Below, piece by piece: positions 58,699 to 64,000 of a stretch of DNA of 64,000 nucleotides. The stretch spans positions 1-64,000 of the forward strand of contig CBFHNR010000010.1 in the NCBI GenBank assembly GCA_965657215.1, in the 5' to 3' direction. The position numbers were made by a program, and so were the translations under genes. The DNA comes from JAHEJA01 sp965657215 (GTDB lineage Bacteria > Pseudomonadota > Alphaproteobacteria > Rhodobacterales > Rhodobacteraceae). Below the pieces are notes generated by a model. That model had not been told where the DNA came from. It did not search any database and saw nothing but the letters and a program-made list of their open reading frames with translations. The stretch's first letter is position 1, and the number at the start of each line of letters is the position of its first letter.

Positions 58699-60945
58699 GT
58701 GGAAGTGAAACGCTTGGATAGTCGTCGCCGGCAAAGTCTCTGGACACAATTTCTGCGTCTCAGGCGGAAACGCCGCTTTGTTGCGGCGGCCAATATTGGT
58801 TTGATCCTTCTGGGTCCATGCCTTGCTCTCGCAACTTATATTGTATTGGGTCCCATGGATCAGGGGGCGATTTCGCCACTGCTTCGCATCGTTTTGATGG
58901 CCGATTTGGTCTATACCCTGCTGATCGTCGCCTTGGTGTTACAGCGCGTGTTGCGCATCATCGCGGATCGACGTCGTAAATCGGCGGGATCCCGTTTGCA
59001 CTTGCGCCTCACAGGTGTGTTTACGATTATGGCGCTCTTGCCAACGATCACTGTGGCGATATTTGCGGTATTGTCGGTGAATATGGGGCTTGAGGCGTGG
59101 TTTTCGACCCGTGTGCAGGGGGTGATTTCTGCCTCTCTGTCAGCTGCGCACTCCTATGAACAAGAACAAAAATCGGCCCTTCGCGAAGACGCGATTGATC
59201 TTGCAACGCGCTTGGTGCGCAAAAAAATCCGCGAAGGCTCCATTGATCCTGAAGTTTTGCGTGAGGAATTAAGCGCAGGTCAGCTTGAGATTCAACGTGG
59301 GCTTCGCGAAGCCTTTATCATTGATGGATCGGGTGCGATATTATTTCGCGGAGATCGATCTTACCTCTTTGATTTCGAAGATCCGAGCGCCGCTGAAATC
59401 GACGCCTCTTTGGCGGATGTCGTGTTGATCGAGGATTGGATCAACAATGAAATGCGCGCCTTGGTCTATTTGGACGGGTTTAGCGACTATTACCTCTATG
59501 TGACCCGCGACGTCGATGGTGAATTGCTCGCCCTTTTGGATGATACACAGGAAACAGCGCTGTTTTATCAACAACGCGAATCTGAGCGTGGACGCGTTTT
59601 GTTTGATTTCGCGATTTTATACCTCGCCTTTGCTGTGCTGCTTATTGTAGCTTCGGTTCTTTTGGCTTTGTGGTTTGCAGAACGCCTGTCCCGTCCGATA
59701 GGACGTCTGGCCGGAGCGGCGCAACGCGTTGGCCAAGGTGAGTTGGACACGCAAGTGATCGAAGAAGAGGGGGACGATGAAATCGCCCAGCTTGGGGTGT
59801 ACTTCAACCAAATGACCCGTCAACTTAAAGTTCAACGCGACACCTTGCTCGATTCGACGGATCAAATTGAACAGCGTCGGCGTATGTTTGACTCCGTTCT
59901 GACCTCGGTCACATCAGGTGTGGTTGGTTTGGATGCCTTTGGGCGGATCTCTTTTGTGAACCGATCCGCTGAGCGTCTGCTTGGGTGGAGTGATACCCAA
60001 GAGGCGGTTGATCTCGGTGTTGCTGTGCCAGAATTTATGCCTCTCTTTGAACGGCTTAAGGACACAGGCGCGGCCAGTGTTCAAGAGGAAATCAAAGTCG
60101 TGCGCGCAGGCCGAGTGGAAAACCTCCTTGTACGGATGTCAAAACGCCAACTTGGGGATGACACCTTAGAAGGCTACGTGGTTGCCTTCGATGATGTGAC
60201 GGATTTGGTTTCTGCACAACGTTCCGCCGCATGGGGCGATGTGGCGCGGCGCATTGCGCATGAAATTAAAAATCCACTGACACCTATTCAGCTGTCTGCA
60301 GAACGTATCAAACGCAAGTTTGGTCCAAAACTAGACGAAGACGCAGATAGCTTGGAACAGCTCACAGGCGTTATTGTGAGGCAAACCAATGACTTGCGGC
60401 GCATTGTTGATGAATTCTCTAAATTTGCCCGCATGCCAGAGCCAGAGAAGCGGCACGATGATATAGTCGCCCTTGTAGATGCGGCTTATTTGTTGCAGGT
60501 CAATGGTCAGCCTAGTGTTACCTTTAGTATTGATAAGCAGGTTAGCTCAGTCGAAGCTGATGTTGATGCAACGATGATGTCACAAGCGCTTACCAACTTG
60601 CTAAAGAACGCGGGTGAAGCTATTGAGACGAGATTGGAAAAAGGAATTGAGCCGGATTTGAAAGGCCGAATTCACGTATCTATTTCGATGCAAGAGGAGG
60701 CTGTTCAAATTTCTATATCAGACAACGGAATAGGATTGCCTCAAGACAGATCGCGTTTATTCGAACCCTATGTCACCACTCGGGACAAAGGCACGGGCCT
60801 TGGTTTGCCGATTGTGAAAAAGATCATCGAAGAGCATGGGGGGAATTTACGCTTGGTTGACGCAAAACCGCTGGAAGGGGTGGCTCATTTTGGCGCATGT
60901 GCGATAATAGAGTTGCCGGTGATTATGGTTGGGATTGAAGGGTAG
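58699..60945 (+). CDS. ntrY: transmembrane sensor kinase NtrY
   Basis: A 748-residue membrane histidine kinase paired with NtrX. Four N-terminal membrane helices (about 27-45, 56-80, 105-130 and 305-330) enclose a periplasmic domain; then HAMP (SRPIGRLAGAAQRV), PAS (SVLTSVTSGVVGLDAFG), phospho-His H521 in IAHEIKNPLTPIQ, and ATPase motifs LLKNAGEAI, DNGIGLP and GTGLGLPIV. GTG start; the next GTG two codons later is also possible. Ends 4 nt before ntrX. Sensing signal not known, possibly redox or envelope state. Confidence 0.94.
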   Translation: MEVKRLDSRRRQSLWTQFLRLRRKRRFVAAANIGLILLGPCLALATYIVLGPMDQGAISPLLRIVLMADLVYTLLIVALVLQRVLRIIADRRRKSAGSRLHLRLTGVFTIMALLPTITVAIFAVLSVNMGLEAWFSTRVQGVISASLSAAHSYEQEQKSALREDAIDLATRLVRKKIREGSIDPEVLREELSAGQLEIQRGLREAFIIDGSGAILFRGDRSYLFDFEDPSAAEIDASLADVVLIEDWINNEMRALVYLDGFSDYYLYVTRDVDGELLALLDDTQETALFYQQRESERGRVLFDFAILYLAFAVLLIVASVLLALWFAERLSRPIGRLAGAAQRVGQGELDTQVIEEEGDDEIAQLGVYFNQMTRQLKVQRDTLLDSTDQIEQRRRMFDSVLTSVTSGVVGLDAFGRISFVNRSAERLLGWSDTQEAVDLGVAVPEFMPLFERLKDTGAASVQEEIKVVRAGRVENLLVRMSKRQLGDDTLEGYVVAFDDVTDLVSAQRSAAWGDVARRIAHEIKNPLTPIQLSAERIKRKFGPKLDEDADSLEQLTGVIVRQTNDLRRIVDEFSKFARMPEPEKRHDDIVALVDAAYLLQVNGQPSVTFSIDKQVSSVEADVDATMMSQALTNLLKNAGEAIETRLEKGIEPDLKGRIHVSISMQEEAVQISISDNGIGLPQDRSRLFEPYVTTRDKGTGLGLPIVKKIIEEHGGNLRLVDAKPLEGVAHFGACAIIELPVIMVGIEG

Positions 60946-60949
60946 TAGT

Positions 60950-62350
60950 GTGACGGATGTAAATGACATATTGATTGTAGATGACGAGAAGGACATTCGT
61001 CATCTTATTTCCGATATTTTGATCGACGAAGGCTACAAAACACGACTGGCTGGAACCTCCGATGACGCGATGAAAGAAGTCCATGCCAAGCCTCCCGGTT
61101 TGTTGATTTTGGACATTTGGTTAAAAGACAGCGATATGGATGGCATCGATATCCTGAAAAAGGTCAAAGCCGATTATCCCCATGTTCCTGTTGTGATTAT
61201 TTCAGGACACGGCAACATTGAAATCGCGGTCGCGGCGATCAAACAGGGGGCTTATGATTTTATCGAAAAGCCCTTCAACATTGATCAATTGCTTGTTGTG
61301 ATCCGACGCGCCATGGAAACGTCGCGGTTGCGCCGTGAAAACCAAGAGCTTCGTCAAAAAGACGGCCCTGTGTCAGAAATGATCGGGGACAGTGCAGTGT
61401 TCAAAACATTTGTTGCCCAACTCGACAAGGTGACGAAATCAAATGGTCGTGTCATGCTCAGCGGTCCTTCTGGTGTCGGCAAAGAGATGGCTGCGCGCTA
61501 TATTCATCAAAATTCAGATCGTGCAGGCGCACCTTTTGTCTCGGTGAGTTGTGCGACGATAGAACCAGATCGCATGGAAGAGGTTTTGTTTGGTCACGAA
61601 GGCCAAGCAAAAGGGGCCAATCAAGGGTTGTTAGAGCAAGCCAATGGCGGCGTCATCTATTTTGATGAAATTGCGGATATGCCTTTGGTTACGCAATCCA
61701 AAATCCTGCGTGTTTTGGTGGATCAAAAATTCCAACGCGTTGGCGGCACAGATGAGGTCAAAGTTGATCTTCGAGTGATTTCCTCAACGAGCCGCGATTT
61801 GTTGCAAGAAATTCAAAACAAAACGTTCCGTGAGGAACTCTATCATCGTTTGAACGTTGTGCCGATCCCTGTTCCCTCTTTGGAACAGCGACGCGAGGAC
61901 ATTCCGCTTTTGACGGATCATTTCATCGCACATTTCAACAAGACCCAAGGCTTGGCTTTGCGCAAACTCAGCGAAGATGCCTCTGCGATGTTGCAAACGC
62001 AAATTTGGCCTGGGAATGTGCGACAGCTGAAAAACCTGATTGAGCGTGTTTTGATTTTGGGTGACGGCACAGGCGAAATTACTGTTGATGATCTGCCTGG
62101 TGACATTTCATCTGACTCTGCAAAAGGCGGGAGCGTTGTAAGCGGAATTTTAGCCACCTTGCCCCTTCGCGAAGCGCGTGAAGCATTTGAGCGTGAATAC
62201 CTTGTGGCGCAGATCAACAGATTTGGTGGTAACATCAGCAAGACAGCCAATTTTGTCGGCATGGAGCGCAGCGCGCTTCATCGCAAGCTGAAATCGCTTG
62301 GCGTTGTGTCAAGCGGCAAGTCCGCGCGCATTCAAGAAGATGCTGAGTAA
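60950..62350 (+). CDS. ntrX: response regulator NtrX without GAFTGA
   Basis: A 466-residue regulator: receiver with D55 (LLILDIWLKDSDMDG), AAA+ domain with Walker A SGPSGVGKEM and Walker B VIYFDEIADM, WPGNVRQLKNL, and a Fis-type helix-turn-helix (FGGNISKTANFVGMERSALHRKLKSL). The sigma-54 loop reads GHEGQAKGANQGLLEQ; no GAFTGA, in keeping with NtrX of other alphaproteobacteria. Start at the GTG at 60950 with AAGGG 7 nt before; a TTG seven codons upstream overlaps ntrY. Confidence 0.94.
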   Translation: MTDVNDILIVDDEKDIRHLISDILIDEGYKTRLAGTSDDAMKEVHAKPPGLLILDIWLKDSDMDGIDILKKVKADYPHVPVVIISGHGNIEIAVAAIKQGAYDFIEKPFNIDQLLVVIRRAMETSRLRRENQELRQKDGPVSEMIGDSAVFKTFVAQLDKVTKSNGRVMLSGPSGVGKEMAARYIHQNSDRAGAPFVSVSCATIEPDRMEEVLFGHEGQAKGANQGLLEQANGGVIYFDEIADMPLVTQSKILRVLVDQKFQRVGGTDEVKVDLRVISSTSRDLLQEIQNKTFREELYHRLNVVPIPVPSLEQRREDIPLLTDHFIAHFNKTQGLALRKLSEDASAMLQTQIWPGNVRQLKNLIERVLILGDGTGEITVDDLPGDISSDSAKGGSVVSGILATLPLREAREAFEREYLVAQINRFGGNISKTANFVGMERSALHRKLKSLGVVSSGKSARIQEDAE

Positions 62351-62425
62351 ACCCAAGGATTGACCATAGCCAACTTGCATGTCATGCAGTAAACCTTGCG
62401 AAGAGCACGCCATGGGGTTGTCGAA

Positions 62426-63802
62426 ATGAAGGTCATTATTTGTGGGGCTGGTCAAGTTGGTTGGCAAATTGCGCGTCATTTGGCGGGAGAACGCAATGAC
62501 GTCACAGTCGTCGATAGCAATCCCGATTTGGTGCGCCGCGCAACGGATACGCTTGATGTGCAAGGGGTAGCTGGCTTTGCCTCATACCCTGATGTGTTGG
62601 ATCGCGCAGGTGCCCGCGACGCAGATATGATCATCGCCGCGACCCATTCTGACGAAGTGAACATGGTGACCTGCCAAGTGGCGCACTCCGTCTTTGACAT
62701 TCAACGCAAAATCGCCCGACTTCGCAGTCAGTCCTACTTGCAAGCTATCTATTCAGATCTCTATCGTCGCAATCACTTGCCGATTGATGTTGTCATCTCG
62801 CCTGAACGCGAAGTTGCGCAGGCGGCTCTCAAGAGGTTATCGACACCATCGGCCTTTGACACGGAAATGTTTTTGGATGATCGGGCGCAACTCTTGGGCT
62901 TGCGCTTGGATCAAGACTGTCCTGTGCTCAATACGCCCTTGCGCCAATTGACGGATTTGTTTTCGACACTGCGTATTATCGTGGTTGGTGTCCGTCGCAA
63001 GGGTGTCTTGTTTGCCCCCGAAGCGGGGGATCAGCTCTTTGCCGATGATGAATGCTATGTGATGTCGCATGTTGATGATGTTGGCCGCTGTATGGATGTC
63101 TTTGGCAAACCGCATGCCCGCCAAGAACGCGTGATTGTGATCGGCGGCGGTAATGTTGGTCTCTCGGTTGCTAAATCCCTTGAAAGTGGGGCGAACCGTG
63201 TGCGCACGCGCGTCATCGAAAAGAACCGCGAACAGGCCGAGATTGCGGCCGATGCGTTAGAGCGAACCATTGTTCTGAACGGGGATGGCTTGGACACAGG
63301 GCTCTTGGATGAGGCGAATATCTCCAAAACCGATGCTCTTATTTCTGTGACGGATGACGATAAAACCAACATGCTGGCGGCTGTGCGGGCTAAGGCAAAG
63401 GGCTGTCCAATGACGATTGCCTTGATCAATGATCCGACACTTGTTCCGTTGATGGGGCCTTTGGGGATTGATGCCTATATTAATCCACGTGCTACAACGG
63501 TGAGCTCGATCTTGCGCCATATCCGACATGGTCGTGTGCGGGGTGTCTATTCCATTGGGGACGCAGAGGCAGAAATCATCGAAGCCCAAGTTTTGACGAC
63601 CTCGCCGATTGCTGGGCAACAAATCCGCGATATCGATTTCCCAGAAGGTGTCTTGGTCGGAGGGATCCTAAAGAATGGGGAAATGGTCAAGCCGACAGGG
63701 AAAACCCGGATTGACGAAGGTGATGTCATTGCCCTGTTTTCTTTGGCCACGGATGTGAGCGAAGTGGAACGATTGCTCCAAGTTTCTATTGATTTCTTCT
63801 AA
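62426..63802 (+). CDS. trkA: Trk potassium uptake regulatory subunit TrkA
   Basis: Peripheral NAD-binding subunit that gates TrkH. The 458-residue protein has two RCK-N/RCK-C repeats: first Rossmann IICGAGQVGWQIARHL, second VIVIGGGNVGLSVAKSL near residue 234, each followed by an RCK-C domain. Start at the ATG at 62426; an upstream ATG ten codons earlier is less likely. trkH follows after 3 nt. Confidence 0.95.
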   Translation: MKVIICGAGQVGWQIARHLAGERNDVTVVDSNPDLVRRATDTLDVQGVAGFASYPDVLDRAGARDADMIIAATHSDEVNMVTCQVAHSVFDIQRKIARLRSQSYLQAIYSDLYRRNHLPIDVVISPEREVAQAALKRLSTPSAFDTEMFLDDRAQLLGLRLDQDCPVLNTPLRQLTDLFSTLRIIVVGVRRKGVLFAPEAGDQLFADDECYVMSHVDDVGRCMDVFGKPHARQERVIVIGGGNVGLSVAKSLESGANRVRTRVIEKNREQAEIAADALERTIVLNGDGLDTGLLDEANISKTDALISVTDDDKTNMLAAVRAKAKGCPMTIALINDPTLVPLMGPLGIDAYINPRATTVSSILRHIRHGRVRGVYSIGDAEAEIIEAQVLTTSPIAGQQIRDIDFPEGVLVGGILKNGEMVKPTGKTRIDEGDVIALFSLATDVSEVERLLQVSIDFF

Positions 63803-63805
63803 GCC

Positions 63806-64000
63806 ATGCTGATGCGCCTCTATCATCTGCCGCTGTTTTTCCTTCTCTGGGGGATTTGCGCAGTGTTGATGTTTGTGCCCGCAGGTTATGCCATCGTTAA
63901 CCAAAGTTTTCACGAAGCCCGCATGTTTGGCTATAGCGCGCTCCTTGGGCTATTGGCCTTGGTTATGGTCGTGATGGCGGCTTCAAACCGTCACTTTGAA
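63806..64000 (+). CDS. trkH: Trk potassium channel subunit TrkH, N-terminal part
   Basis: The first 65 codons of an open frame that runs off the window. The protein begins MLMRLYHLPLFFLLWGICAV, two hydrophobic segments typical of the TrkH first helices, then the MVVMAASNRHFE loop. Position 3 nt after trkA, as in other Rhodobacterales, supports the call more than the sequence itself, since no pore motif is in view. Confidence 0.75.
   Translation, partial: MLMRLYHLPLFFLLWGICAVLMFVPAGYAIVNQSFHEARMFGYSALLGLLALVMVVMAASNRHFE

Noticed and set aside
1..64000. tRNA, rRNA, CRISPR, insertion sequence or prophage genes
   Set aside because: I looked through the intergenic stretches on both strands and saw no cloverleaf, regular spaced repeat, transposase or integrase.

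Overview
The window comes from a marine-type alphaproteobacterium of the order Rhodobacterales (Roseobacter group) with moderate GC. Support: the gene string ispD-ispF-pgpA-pncC / dusB-ntrB-ntrC-ntrY-ntrX-trkA-trkH, a CtrA/SciP pair, a GafA-type gene transfer agent activator next to a DUF6477 gene, TTAA-N7-TTAA CtrA boxes, GTTC-N7-GTTC LexA boxes, and methylated-amine and carnitine catabolism genes. It is almost all coding. I see no insertion sequence, prophage, CRISPR array, rRNA or tRNA.

Layout. 1-6.1 kb: a truncated unknown gene, a secreted Sel1-repeat protein, a protein resembling nitrile-hydratase-type leader peptides (NHLP), adenine deaminase, a gamma-proteobacterial-type Asd, and GuaA. 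6.2-9.8 kb: a non-pyrrolysine MttB-family methyltransferase, DUF6477, GafA and a Tat-exported DUF882 protein. 10-15.5 kb: an L,D-transpeptidase, then lpxD-acp-ketosynthase (lipid A), and mnmA. 15.6-21.2 kb: sciP, ctrA, ligA, recG, and a 40-codon membrane-peptide gene behind a consensus CtrA box and LexA boxes. 21.2-29 kb: a possible small RNA, an IscU/NifU-like scaffold, hisI, gluQ, trmFO, an enoyl-CoA hydratase, a thioesterase, a bactofilin/M23 peptidase pair, DUF455 and Bcp. 29-37 kb: a YhdP/AsmA-like giant, queA, an MFS carrier, DUF924 and lpd.

37-39.5 kb holds a three-gene one-carbon operon (virulence-factor-domain protein, MetF-like reductase, pterin-binding methyltransferase). It probably works in trans with the MttB-like enzyme to move methyl groups from quaternary amines to folate. 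39.7-41.6 kb: ppx and rlmE. 41.6-50.2 kb is a carnitine/gamma-butyrobetaine locus: a CdhR-like regulator, a dehydrocarnitine-cleaving BKACE enzyme, an SGNH hydrolase, a Cys-rich lipoprotein, a carnitine dehydrogenase-thioesterase fusion, a CaiA-like dehydrogenase, an ADP-forming acyl-CoA ligase and CaiD. Together these could take gamma-butyrobetaine to carnitine and then to glycine betaine plus acetoacetate; the betaine could feed the demethylation module. 50-64 kb: hpt, ratA, an Asp/His-rich secreted peptide, amt, isoprenoid and phospholipid genes, and the dusB-ntrBC-ntrYX-trkAH string.

Most notable: (i) the CtrA- and LexA-boxed 40-aa membrane peptide, a candidate SOS division inhibitor; (ii) two intergenic copies of a composite element in which a hairpin with compensating base changes precedes an identical 28-nt hairpin block; (iii) gafA with a CtrA-like site 48 nt upstream of its start; (iv) NtrC and NtrX both without the sigma-54 GAFTGA loop; (v) the complete CoA-dependent butyrobetaine route with an ADP-forming ligase. 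Functions are read from sequence patterns recalled from known families; no database search was run.
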